A DNA stretch of 7,924 bases from Betaproteobacteria bacterium (GTDB lineage Bacteria > Pseudomonadota > Gammaproteobacteria > Burkholderiales > Casimicrobiaceae), in the NCBI GenBank assembly GCA_005888865.1, contig VBCL01000138.1:1-7924 (forward strand). The letters are read 5' to 3'. Shown here piece by piece: positions 1-6,298 of the stretch. The notes beneath the pieces were generated by a model. The model saw only the letters and a list, made by a program, of their open reading frames with translations, was not told the origin of the DNA and did not search any database. The stretch's first letter is position 1; each line of letters opens with the position of its first letter. The translations under genes were made by a program, and so were the position numbers.

Positions 1-39
1 GCAAGCGGGAATCCAGTGTCTTGGTCACAAACGACGCTG

Positions 40-61
40 CGTCCCCGCTTTCGCGGGGACG
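40..61. repeat. Perfect 9-bp stem hairpin (REP-like)
   Basis: A perfect inverted repeat has arms cgtccccgc (40-48) and gcggggacg (53-61) around the tetraloop tttc. There is no T-tract on either side, so it looks like a REP-type palindrome rather than a classical intrinsic terminator. Confidence 0.7.
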
Positions 62-101
62 ACAGCTGACGCGTCATCGGCCTCAGCGGCGGCAATCGGA
101 G

Positions 102-129
102 CCCCGCTCATTTACGTAACTGAGCGGGG
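102..129. terminator. Hairpin just downstream of the binding-protein gene; possible terminator or REP arm
   Basis: Arms ccccgctca (102-110) and tgagcgggg (121-129) form a perfect 9-bp stem. The 10-nt loop contains the palindrome ttacgtaa (112-119). On the minus strand it begins 7 nt after the stop codon of the binding-protein gene, where a terminator or mRNA 3'-stabilising structure would sit. No U-run follows, so rho-independent termination is uncertain. The right arm runs into the same GCGGGGACGAC string as the neighbouring hairpin, which favours a repeat origin. Confidence 0.45.
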
Positions 130-136
130 ACGACGG

Positions 137-1084
137 TCACTGGATGAACCGCGTATCGGTGAGCGCGTTGAGATCCGGCACCTGCTTGATGATGCCGATT
201 TCGAGCAGCAGGTCGGCGGCCTCCTTGCTGAACTGCTGGAGCTCGCCGGCGAAGAACTTCTTGTTCGCGGCCTTATCCTGCCAGCGCAGGTACTTCTGCG
301 AGGCCTCGAACTGCTCGCCCGTCTGCTTGACGTCGGCACCCATGATCTCGAAGCTCTTCTTCGGCTCCTTCGCGATCAGGGCGATCGCGTCGAAATAGCT
401 GTCGGCGAGCGCTTGCGCCGCTTTCGGGTTGTCGGCGAGGAATTTCGGCGTACAGCCGAAGGTGTCCATGATCATCGGGTAATCGAGCGTGGTCGCGATG
501 ATCTTGCCGGCCGACGGATTCGACCGCACCGTCGACAGGTACGGTTCGTAGGTCATCGCCGCGTCGTTCTGGCCGGCGACAAATGCCTGCGCTGCCGGGC
601 CGGGCTCGAGATTGACCACCGTGACATCCTTGACCGAAAGCCCGTTCTTCTTCAGGAACCAGGCGAGCGTGAAATACGGAGCGGTGCCCGGTGCCGACGC
701 CGCGACGGTCTTGCCCTTGAGGTCCGCGACCTTCTGGATATTGCTGCGCACGACCATGCCGTCCGCACCGTAGCTCTTGTCCATCTGGAAGATCTGTTTG
801 GTCGCGACCCCGTTCGCGTTCCAGACGACCCACGTCTCGACGGTTGTCGCCGCGCACTGGACGTCGCCCGACGCGATCGCCAAGTGGCGATCCTTCTGGG
901 GAATCTTCTTGAGATCGACGTCGAGCCCGTGCTTCTTGAAGATGCCCGCTTCCTTGGCCAGCGTCAGCGGCGCGAAGCCGGTCCAGCCGGAATAGCCAAC
1001 GGTGACTTTCGTTTCCTGTGCGAATACCGGTAACGCCAGCGCTAGCGCAACGGCGCCGGCGACAAGAACGGTGACTCGACGCAT
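137..1084 (-). CDS. ABC transporter substrate-binding protein, TauA/SsuA/NMT1-like
   Basis: A 315-residue secreted periplasmic solute receptor. Residues 1-22 form a Sec signal peptide: RR, then a hydrophobic core rich in V, A and L, then a VFA cleavage site before QETK. The mature start VTVGYSGWTGFAPLTLAKEAGIF, at about residues 27-49, is the signature of the nitrate/sulfonate/taurine and NMT1/THI5-like binding-protein fold. The later segment VADLKGKTVAASAPGT (119-134) matches the family's conserved hinge and binding region. The ATG at 1084 is chosen because a perfect AGGAGG lies 5 nt upstream; an in-frame ATG at 1207 would run through the promoter gap into aapJ. The ligand cannot be told from sequence; sulfonates, aromatic acids, pyrimidine-like compounds and others are all known in this superfamily. 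No cognate permease or ATPase is in the window, and the gene is followed by hairpins, so it appears monocistronic. It is transcribed divergently from the aap operon. Confidence 0.88.
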   Translation of the reverse strand: MRRVTVLVAGAVALALALPVFAQETKVTVGYSGWTGFAPLTLAKEAGIFKKHGLDVDLKKIPQKDRHLAIASGDVQCAATTVETWVVWNANGVATKQIFQMDKSYGADGMVVRSNIQKVADLKGKTVAASAPGTAPYFTLAWFLKKNGLSVKDVTVVNLEPGPAAQAFVAGQNDAAMTYEPYLSTVRSNPSAGKIIATTLDYPMIMDTFGCTPKFLADNPKAAQALADSYFDAIALIAKEPKKSFEIMGADVKQTGEQFEASQKYLRWQDKAANKKFFAGELQQFSKEAADLLLEIGIIKQVPDLNALTDTRFIQ

Positions 1085-1195
1085 GGCGACCTCCTCTGGA
1101 AACGCACCCCATCGGCGCGGATGCTCCGATTCTACCGCGTCACCTGTACTGTTTCCCCCCTCCGAGTTACATTCGCGACCGTAGGCAGGCAGAAC
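1085..1195. promoter_or_regulatory. Divergent intergenic region (promoters for binding-protein gene and aap operon)
   Basis: This 111-bp gap separates two divergent genes and must carry the promoters for both unless the operon starts elsewhere. On the minus strand, TAGAAT (plus-strand 1129-1134) matches the -10 consensus at five of six positions. No convincing -35 hexamer sits 16-18 bp upstream of it. On the plus strand only weak -10-like strings are seen. No clear operator palindrome was found. The shared region leaves room for coordinated regulation of the two genes, but nothing in the sequence proves it. Confidence 0.4.
1090..1095 (-). promoter_or_regulatory. Shine-Dalgarno site of the binding-protein gene
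   Basis: Read on the minus strand this is AGGAGG with a 5-nt spacer to the ATG at 1084. It fixes that start over the longer in-frame ATG at 1207. Confidence 0.85.
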
Positions 1196-2233
1196 ATGCC
1201 GTTTCAATGCACTCTTTCCGATGCACGCAAAGTCCTATTGAGTCTGACTGCCATCGTCGCACTGGCCGGCATCGACACTGCGCAGGCCGACGTCCTCGAC
1301 GACGTCAAGGCCAACGGCGTGGTCAAGTGCGGCGTGACGCTGTCGGCGCCCGGATTTTCGGCCGAGAACAACGAAGGCAAGCGTGAGGGCTTCGACATCG
1401 ATCTGTGCAAGGCGATCGCCGCCGCAACGCTGGGCGACGAGACCAAGATCCAGCTCACGCCGATGGACCTCAAGACCGCGTTCGCTGGCCTCCCCACGGG
1501 CGTGGTCGACGTTCTCACGCACCGATTCACCTGGACGCAGAGCCGGGACGTGGGCGGCCTCAAGTTTCCCAAGGTCATGTTCTTCGACGGCCAGGGCTTC
1601 GTCGTGGACAAGAAATCGAAGGCCAACAAGATCGCCGATCTCAACAATGCGACGATCTGCACGCTGCAAGGCAGCACCTCCGAGCTGATCGTGGCGAGCT
1701 ACTTCGGCGCGCACAAGCTCAAATACAAGATCGTGACCTTCGCCTCCGCCGAGCAGGCGTGGGATGCGTTCGTCGGCAAACGCTGCGATACCGTGATCAA
1801 CGATCGCTCTGGCCTGGCCGCCCGCCTCGCGAAATTGACGAACAAGGACGACTACAGGGTCCTCGCCGAGACGGTGTCCAACGAGCCGATTGGGCCGATC
1901 GTGGCGCAGGGTCAACCGCGCTGGGAGGCCGTCGTTCGCTTCACGCTGAACGCGCTGGTGGCGGCCGAAGAGCTTGGCGTCACGCAGGCCAACGTCGACA
2001 CGGAGAAGAGTTCGCCGAATCCGGACGTGCAGCGTCTCCTGGGCGCCACCGGCGACCTCGGTACCAAGCTCGGCGTCGCCAACGACTACGCTTACAGAGC
2101 GATCAAGGCCGTAGGCAATTATGGCGAAGTGTGGGACCGCAACGTCGGACCCAAGACAGCCCTGCGACTGGAGCGTGGACGCAATGCGCTCGTCGCCAAT
2201 GGCGGCTTGATGATGTCGATTCCCATCCGCTGA
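1196..2233 (+). CDS. aapJ: General L-amino-acid ABC transporter, periplasmic binding protein AapJ
   Basis: A 345-residue periplasmic receptor of the AapJ/BztA branch of amino-acid-binding proteins (SBP_bac_3). The signal peptide covers residues 1-31, with Arg-Lys, a VLLSLTAIVALAGI core and cleavage after AQA. Family hallmarks follow: KCGV (44-47), GFDIDLCKAIAA (65-76), YDGQGF-like FFDGQGF (129-135), QGSTSE (158-163), NDRSGLAA (202-209), AAEELGVTQANVD (256-268), GNYGEVWDRNVGP (307-319) and LERGRNAL (325-332). Arg117 and Asp203 correspond to the ligand carboxylate- and amino-binding positions of this fold. The usual RNTTWT string is replaced by HRFTWT (109-114). The ATG at 1196 gives a normal signal peptide; an in-frame ATG at 1121 would add 25 residues before it and is less likely. 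The ribosome site is weak (ggcaggcagaac). It is the first gene of the operon, with aapQ 46 bp downstream. Confidence 0.93.
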   Translation: MPFQCTLSDARKVLLSLTAIVALAGIDTAQADVLDDVKANGVVKCGVTLSAPGFSAENNEGKREGFDIDLCKAIAAATLGDETKIQLTPMDLKTAFAGLPTGVVDVLTHRFTWTQSRDVGGLKFPKVMFFDGQGFVVDKKSKANKIADLNNATICTLQGSTSELIVASYFGAHKLKYKIVTFASAEQAWDAFVGKRCDTVINDRSGLAARLAKLTNKDDYRVLAETVSNEPIGPIVAQGQPRWEAVVRFTLNALVAAEELGVTQANVDTEKSSPNPDVQRLLGATGDLGTKLGVANDYAYRAIKAVGNYGEVWDRNVGPKTALRLERGRNALVANGGLMMSIPIR

Positions 2234-2279
2234 CGGCCGCAGGCGCCCGGCGGATGCGGGCTCATCGCAACCCTCCCGT

Positions 2280-3287
2280 ATGACTGCGGTTCCGGCGCCG
2301 AGGATGTCTCGCGCCGTTCTCAAGGAACGGTTGCCGGGCTACGTCGGACAGGCCATCCTTCTCGTGGTCGTCGGCTGGCTGATCTGGCGCGGTGTTGCGA
2401 ACTTTCAGGCCAATGCGCGCGCCATCGGCTTGTCCGCAGGCTATGGCTTCCTGCACACGCAGGCGGGATTCGAGATCGCGCAACGCCTGATTGCGTTCAC
2501 CCCGGCGTCCTCGTACCTGGACGCGATCGTCGTGGCCACGCTCAACACGCTGCTGGTGGTCGTGCTGGCAAGCGTGCTCAGCACCGTGATCGGACTCTGC
2601 ATCGCCTTCGGCCGGCTTGCGCCCGGCGGTCTGGTTCGCGTCGCGTCGTCGGTCTACGTAGAAGTGTTTCGCAACATCCCCTTGTTGCTGCAGATCCTGT
2701 TCTGGTACTTCTCGGCGATCGCGTTGCTGCCTCCGGTCGGTGACAGCATTCAGCTCGGCTCGGCGCTTCTGAACAATCGAGGGCTGTTTTTGCCGGGCCT
2801 GCAGATCGATCCGCACCTCGGTCTCAATCGCCCGCATGTCGCGGGCTTCGACGTCAGCGGCGGCCTCGCGATCCTGCCGGAGCTGATGGCGCTCACGCTG
2901 GGCCTTTCGATCTACAACAGCACCTTCCTCGCCGAGATCTTCCGCGCCGGCATCCTGTCGGTGCCGCGCGGGCAGACCGAGGCGGCAGCCACCGTGGGCT
3001 TGAGCGGCGTGCGTGCCGCCTTGCTCATCATTCTGCCGCAGGCGCTGCGAGTGGCGATGCCGGCCGCAGGCGGGCAATACCAAACGCTCGCCAAGGCCTC
3101 TTCGCTGGCGGCGGCCATCGGGTATCCGGACATCATGCAGATCGTGGGGGGCACCATCGCGAGTCAAACCAGCCAGGCACTCGAAGCGATGGCATTGGTG
3201 GTCCTGCTCTACGTCGCGATCAATCTGTTCATCGCCCTGATCGTCGGTGTCGCGAATCGTCGCGTGCTCGCGCACGAGGGCGGCTGA
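2280..3287 (+). CDS. aapQ: General L-amino-acid ABC transporter, permease AapQ (compact form)
   Basis: A 335-residue inner-membrane permease that pairs with AapM to form the import channel. Hydrophobic segments are seen near residues 22-39, 82-110, 134-150, 200-217, 245-260 and 302-325. AapQ-type landmarks are AGYGFLHTQAGFEIA (53-67), YVEVFRNIPLLLQILFWY (126-143), NNRGLFLP (165-172), the EAA loop contacting the ATPase (EIFRAGILSVPRGQTEAAATVGL, 219-241) and SSLAAAIGYPD (274-284). Characterised AapQ proteins are about 400 residues; this one is shorter because the part between NRGLFLP and AGFDVSGG is only about 16 residues, where the family usually carries an extra membrane hairpin. The reading frame is intact, with no sign of a frameshift. 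No Shine-Dalgarno is visible before the ATG at 2280; ATG 2304 (Met9) is a possible alternative. Confidence 0.93.
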   Translation: MTAVPAPRMSRAVLKERLPGYVGQAILLVVVGWLIWRGVANFQANARAIGLSAGYGFLHTQAGFEIAQRLIAFTPASSYLDAIVVATLNTLLVVVLASVLSTVIGLCIAFGRLAPGGLVRVASSVYVEVFRNIPLLLQILFWYFSAIALLPPVGDSIQLGSALLNNRGLFLPGLQIDPHLGLNRPHVAGFDVSGGLAILPELMALTLGLSIYNSTFLAEIFRAGILSVPRGQTEAAATVGLSGVRAALLIILPQALRVAMPAAGGQYQTLAKASSLAAAIGYPDIMQIVGGTIASQTSQALEAMALVVLLYVAINLFIALIVGVANRRVLAHEGG

Positions 3288-3334
3288 GTGCGAACCGAGT
3301 TACCGATGCGGCCCTCGGCGTCCTTCGCCTCGGC

Positions 3335-3338
3335 GGAG
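3335..3338 (+). promoter_or_regulatory. Shine-Dalgarno site of aapM
   Basis: GGAG lies 5 nt before the ATG at 3344 and supports that start. Just upstream, the 8-mer cctcggcg occurs twice (3313-3320 and 3328-3335), the second copy running into this site. Confidence 0.55.
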
Positions 3339-3343
3339 ACGAC

Positions 3344-4444
3344 ATGACCGCGCACTTCGCACGCCAGACACTGATCGATCCGCGCAGCGCGCCCGTCGCT
3401 GCGATCGCGATCCACATCCGTTGGCGGCGCGCGCTGTTCCCGACGCCCGCGATGGGCGCGCTGTCACTCGCGCTGCTGGCGCTGTTCGCGGTTTTCGGCT
3501 GGCGCTTCTTCGACTGGGCCGTCATGAACGCGCGCTGGGTCGGCAGCTCCAATGAAGCCTGTCCGGGCGATGCCGGTGCGTGCTGGGCCTTCGTCACTGC
3601 CCGCTGGAAACCCTGGCTAGTGGGCAACTATCCGTCCGCCGAGTTGTGGCGCCTGTGGACCTGCTTCGCGGCCTTCGTGCTTTTCTGGACCTGGGTCGTG
3701 CGGCGCTCGCGCACGGCGAGCCCGCAGCGCGTGCTCCTGGGATTCATCCTGCTGCCCGCGGTGCTTTTCCTGCTGCTGATCGGTGGCGGGCCGCTTCCTG
3801 TCGTCGTGCCCACGCTCTGGGGCGGACTCCTGCTCACGCTGGTGGTGACGCTTGCGACCTTCGCCACGGCGCTGCCCATGGGTTTGTGTCTCGCGCTCGG
3901 CCGGCGCTCGCGGCTGCCCGTGGTCCGATGGCTTTCCGGCGTGTTCGTAGAGGGCTTGCGTGCGGTGCCGCTCCTCGCCGTGCTTTTCATCGCGGCCACG
4001 CTGTTACCGATGTTCCTGCCCAACGGCTTCGCTCTCGATCTGTTCTGGCGTGCCGTCGTCGCATTTGCGCTCTTCAATGCAGCCATGGCCGCCGAAGTGT
4101 TCCGCGGCGGCCTGCAATCGGTTGGCCGCGGGCAGATCGAGGCCGCCACCACCGTGGGCTTGAGCGACTTCGCAACCTTGCGCCTGATCGTGCTTCCGCA
4201 GGCGGTGACCGCCATCGTTCCCGCGCTCGTCAACATCATGATCGCGGTCATCAAGGAGACCACCTTGCTCTCCGTCATCGGCGTGAGCGACCTCCTGGGC
4301 GCCGTGGAGAGCGGTGCGAGATCGCCCGCGTGGATCGGCGAGTCCAACATCCTCACCTCGGGCTACGTCTTCCTGGCGGTGGTCTATCTCACGGTCTGCT
4401 ACGGTCTGTCGCGCTACAGCCGGCGGCTGGAAGCCCGCCGCTGA
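3344..4444 (+). CDS. aapM: General L-amino-acid ABC transporter, permease AapM
   Basis: A 366-residue inner-membrane permease, close to the usual AapM length, and partner of AapQ. After a cytoplasmic N-terminus there is a hydrophobic helix (about 37-58). Next comes the AapM-specific loop with GACWAFVTARWKPWLVGNYP (78-97) and ELWRLW. Further membrane segments lie near 104-119, 129-147, 158-185, 207-226 and 234-250. The EAA coupling loop is EVFRGGLQSVGRGQIEAATTVGL (251-273). IKETTLLSVIGVSDLLG (303-319) and the C-terminal SGYVFLAVVYLTVCYGLSRYSRRLEARR (339-366) are also typical of AapM. A GGAG site precedes the start with good spacing. The gene lies 56 bp after aapQ and only 9 bp before aapP, consistent with one transcript. 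Unlike AapQ, no domain appears to be missing. Confidence 0.93.
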   Translation: MTAHFARQTLIDPRSAPVAAIAIHIRWRRALFPTPAMGALSLALLALFAVFGWRFFDWAVMNARWVGSSNEACPGDAGACWAFVTARWKPWLVGNYPSAELWRLWTCFAAFVLFWTWVVRRSRTASPQRVLLGFILLPAVLFLLLIGGGPLPVVVPTLWGGLLLTLVVTLATFATALPMGLCLALGRRSRLPVVRWLSGVFVEGLRAVPLLAVLFIAATLLPMFLPNGFALDLFWRAVVAFALFNAAMAAEVFRGGLQSVGRGQIEAATTVGLSDFATLRLIVLPQAVTAIVPALVNIMIAVIKETTLLSVIGVSDLLGAVESGARSPAWIGESNILTSGYVFLAVVYLTVCYGLSRYSRRLEARR

Positions 4445-4453
4445 CCGTCTGTC

Positions 4454-5233
4454 ATGACAACGAAGTCTCGCGCAACGCCCGACGCGAACCCGACGATCGC
4501 GCGCATGCAGGGCATCAACAAGTGGTATGGCGGCTTCCACGCGCTGCGCGACATCGACCTGCAGGTCGCATCGGGCGAACGCGTCGTGATCTGCGGCCCG
4601 TCGGGGTCGGGCAAGTCCACGCTGGTGCGAACCGTCAATCTGCTGGAGCCGTTTCAACAAGGTCGGCTGCAGGTCTGCGGCGTCGATGTGGGCGCGACCG
4701 AAATCACTCGGGCCGCTCGCCGCGCGATCAACCGCCGCGTGGGCATGGTGTTCCAGCAGTTCAACCTGTTCCCGCACATGACGGTGCTGCAGAATCTCAC
4801 CGTGGGTCCGGTCTGGGGGAGCGGTGTCGCCCGCGACGAAGTCCACGCGCTTGCCGATCATTACCTGGAGCGCGTCGGCCTCATGGACCAGGCGCACAAG
4901 TATCCGGCGCAGCTCTCCGGCGGACAGCAGCAGCGCGTGGCGATCGCGCGCGCGTTGTGCACGCGACCGGAGCTGATCCTGTTCGACGAGCCCACCGCCT
5001 CACTCGACCCCGAGATGGTGAACGAGGTTCTTCAGACCATGGAAAGCCTGGCCGGCGAAGGCATGACCATGATGGTCGTGACGCACGAGATGGGCTTTGC
5101 GCGCCGCGTGGCGGACCGCGTGATTTTCATGGACCAGGGACAGATCATCGAGACCGCGCCACCGGACGATTTTTTCGATCGACCGCAAAGCCCTCGCCTG
5201 CAAACGTTTCTCGGCCAGGTGCTGACGCATTGA
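4454..5233 (+). CDS. aapP: General L-amino-acid ABC transporter, ATP-binding protein AapP
   Basis: A 259-residue cytoplasmic ATPase that powers import through AapQ/AapM. All nucleotide-binding motifs are intact: Walker A GPSGSGKST (48-56), Q-loop VFQQFNLFPHMT (99-110), ABC signature LSGGQQQR (154-161), Walker B LILFDEP (174-180), D-loop SLDP (183-186) and switch His211 in VVTHEMGFA. INKWYGGFHALRDIDLQV and the NLFPHMTVLQNL string are typical of the polar amino-acid (GlnQ/AapP) subfamily. The length is normal for it. The start follows the aapM stop by 9 nt with no visible Shine-Dalgarno, so translation may be coupled to aapM. An internal ATG at 4505 (Met18), just before the conserved domain, is an alternative start. 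Confidence 0.95.
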   Translation: MTTKSRATPDANPTIARMQGINKWYGGFHALRDIDLQVASGERVVICGPSGSGKSTLVRTVNLLEPFQQGRLQVCGVDVGATEITRAARRAINRRVGMVFQQFNLFPHMTVLQNLTVGPVWGSGVARDEVHALADHYLERVGLMDQAHKYPAQLSGGQQQRVAIARALCTRPELILFDEPTASLDPEMVNEVLQTMESLAGEGMTMMVVTHEMGFARRVADRVIFMDQGQIIETAPPDDFFDRPQSPRLQTFLGQVLTH

Positions 5234-5273
5234 GGTTCTGTCTTCTCGACAACCGTTATTCGGAGTCCCCTTC

Positions 5274-5278
5274 GGAGG
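5274..5278 (+). promoter_or_regulatory. Shine-Dalgarno site of the amidohydrolase gene
   Basis: GGAGG sits 8 nt before the ATG at 5287. The 7-mer ttcggag occurs at 5259-5265 and again at 5271-5277, so a second, more distant SD-like GGAG is present. The strong site suggests the enzyme is translated independently of aapP. Confidence 0.65.
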
Positions 5279-5286
5279 CCTGACTC

Positions 5287-6267
5287 ATGCCCGTCATCGA
5301 CGTTCACACTCACATGTTCACCGCGAAGTGGCTCGAGCTCCTGAAGAAGGAAGGCGGCATCTATAACATCAAGACGCGGCCCGACGGCCAGCAGGAAATC
5401 TTCCGGGGCGACACGCCGGTGGTCATTCCCCAGCGCGGTCACTTCGACTACGCCATGCGCATCGAACACATGGATAGCGCAGGCATCGACATCTCGATCG
5501 TCTCGCTCACCTGTCCCAATGTCTACTGGGGCAGCGAAGAGGTGAGCTGCCGGGCGGCGTGCGAGTCCAACGACTCGATGGCGCAGGCGCAGGCCACCTA
5601 TCCCGATCGCATTCGCTGGTTCACCTCGCTTCCCTGGGAATATCCGCAGCGGGCGCTGGAAGAACTGAGCCGAACGTGTGCCAACGGCGCCGTTGGCGTC
5701 ATGGTGCTCGCCAACATCGCCGGCCGCAGCCTGACCGATCCGCTTTTTGCGCCGATCTGGGCCGAGATCGACCGGCGCCATCTGCCGGTCCTCGTGCATC
5801 CCACCGATCCGCCCGGCGTGGAAGCGATGGACATGACCCAATTCGACCTGAGCTGGTCGGTCGGCTTCATGTTCGACACGACGCTCGCCGTCACGCGAAT
5901 GATCTTCGACGGATTCTTCGACCGGTATCCCAACCTGAAGATCATCGCGTCGCACGGCGGTGGTACGCTGCCGTACCTCGTCGGTCGGTTCGAAAAAGGC
6001 GACGAAGTCGAGATCCCCAGCCGGCGCCGGATGAAGCGCAAGCCGACCGATTACCTGCGCCATATCTACTACGACTGCATCACCTACAACCTCGGCGCAC
6101 TGCAGTACCTGATTTCGGTGGTCGGTGCCGACCGGGTCATGTTCGGCACCGACTGGCCGCATCAGGTGCACGATACCAAGGGCGCGTTCGAGAATACGTC
6201 CCGATTGCCCGAGGGTGAGACGAGCGCAGTACGTTCCGGGAACGCTCAGCGTATTTTCAGGCTGTAG
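5287..6267 (+). CDS. ACMSD-type amidohydrolase (Amidohydro_2), probable metal-dependent decarboxylase or hydrolase
   Basis: A 326-residue cytoplasmic TIM-barrel enzyme with no signal peptide. It carries the full metal-ligand set of the ACMSD-like amidohydrolases: HxH at His7/His9 (VIDVHTHMF), His171 (LVHPTDP), His223 (IIASHGGGTLPYLVGR) and Asp289 (VMFGTDWPH). The segments YYDCITYNLGALQYLISVVGADRVMFGTDW (261-290) and SGNAQRIF (317-324) match the family's C-terminal half. Members decarboxylate or hydrolyse ring-derived acids, such as 2-amino-3-carboxymuconate semialdehyde and resorcylates. From memory, the substrate-binding Arg51 of Pseudomonas ACMSD aligns with Thr43 here, so the substrate is probably different. 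The gene lies 53 bp after aapP on the same strand with a strong ribosome site, which places it at the end of the aap operon and suggests it acts on the imported compound or a product of it. The exact substrate cannot be read from sequence. Confidence 0.88.
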   Translation: MPVIDVHTHMFTAKWLELLKKEGGIYNIKTRPDGQQEIFRGDTPVVIPQRGHFDYAMRIEHMDSAGIDISIVSLTCPNVYWGSEEVSCRAACESNDSMAQAQATYPDRIRWFTSLPWEYPQRALEELSRTCANGAVGVMVLANIAGRSLTDPLFAPIWAEIDRRHLPVLVHPTDPPGVEAMDMTQFDLSWSVGFMFDTTLAVTRMIFDGFFDRYPNLKIIASHGGGTLPYLVGRFEKGDEVEIPSRRRMKRKPTDYLRHIYYDCITYNLGALQYLISVVGADRVMFGTDWPHQVHDTKGAFENTSRLPEGETSAVRSGNAQRIFRL

Positions 6268-6272
6268 GCGAC

Positions 6273-6297
6273 GCGAGAGTCCGCGCGAGTCTTTCGC
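6273..6297. terminator. Possible bidirectional hairpin between convergent genes
   Basis: gcgagag (6273-6279) can pair with ctttcgc (6291-6297), giving a 7-bp stem with one G-U pair and an 11-nt loop. It fills the 31-bp gap between two convergent stop codons, a usual place for a shared terminator. There is no T-run on either strand, so the call is weak. Confidence 0.3.
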
Positions 6298-6298
6298 C

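Larger units (their letters stand above)
11..145. repeat. REP-like composite repeat region with two hairpins
   Basis: This short non-coding stretch holds two strong inverted repeats that share an 11-bp direct repeat, GCGGGGACGAC, at 53-63 and 124-134. Positions 4-18 (gcgggaatccagtg) look like a fragment of the same repeat class. The 8-mer atccagtg at 11-18 recurs inverted as cactggat at 138-145, so the block is bounded by short inverted repeats. The right-hand copy overlaps the last codons and stop of the binding-protein gene. Palindromic C/G-rich hairpins of this form are common as intergenic REP-like elements in GC-rich proteobacteria. Assignment to a specific family would need genome-wide copies, which cannot be seen here. 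Confidence 0.6.

Noticed and set aside
1..136. CRISPR array
   Set aside because: Repeats are few, palindromic and of unequal spacing; there are no regular spacers.
1121..1195. Longer N-terminus for AapJ starting at ATG 1121
   Set aside because: It would put 25 non-conserved residues before a normal signal peptide and use up most of the divergent promoter region.
1085..1207. Longer N-terminus for the minus-strand binding protein starting at 1207
   Set aside because: It would overlap the start of aapJ and bypass a perfect AGGAGG and signal peptide at 1084.
1235..2323. Minus-strand open frame opposite aapJ
   Set aside because: Antisense shadow of a gene with many family motifs; no recognisable product.
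2262..3275. Minus-strand open frame opposite aapQ
   Set aside because: The translation is His/Asp/Arg/Gln-rich without motifs and lies wholly over a clear permease gene.
3313..3335. Direct repeat cctcggcg before aapM as an operator
   Set aside because: The copies are only 8 bp, C/G-rich and 15 bp apart, inside an operon; chance occurrence is likely in this base composition.
3580..5283. Long plus-strand open frame across aapM and aapP
   Set aside because: It is a frame-shifted shadow of both genes; the translation is Arg/Ala-rich low-complexity and has no domain, while the other frame carries intact permease and ATPase motifs.
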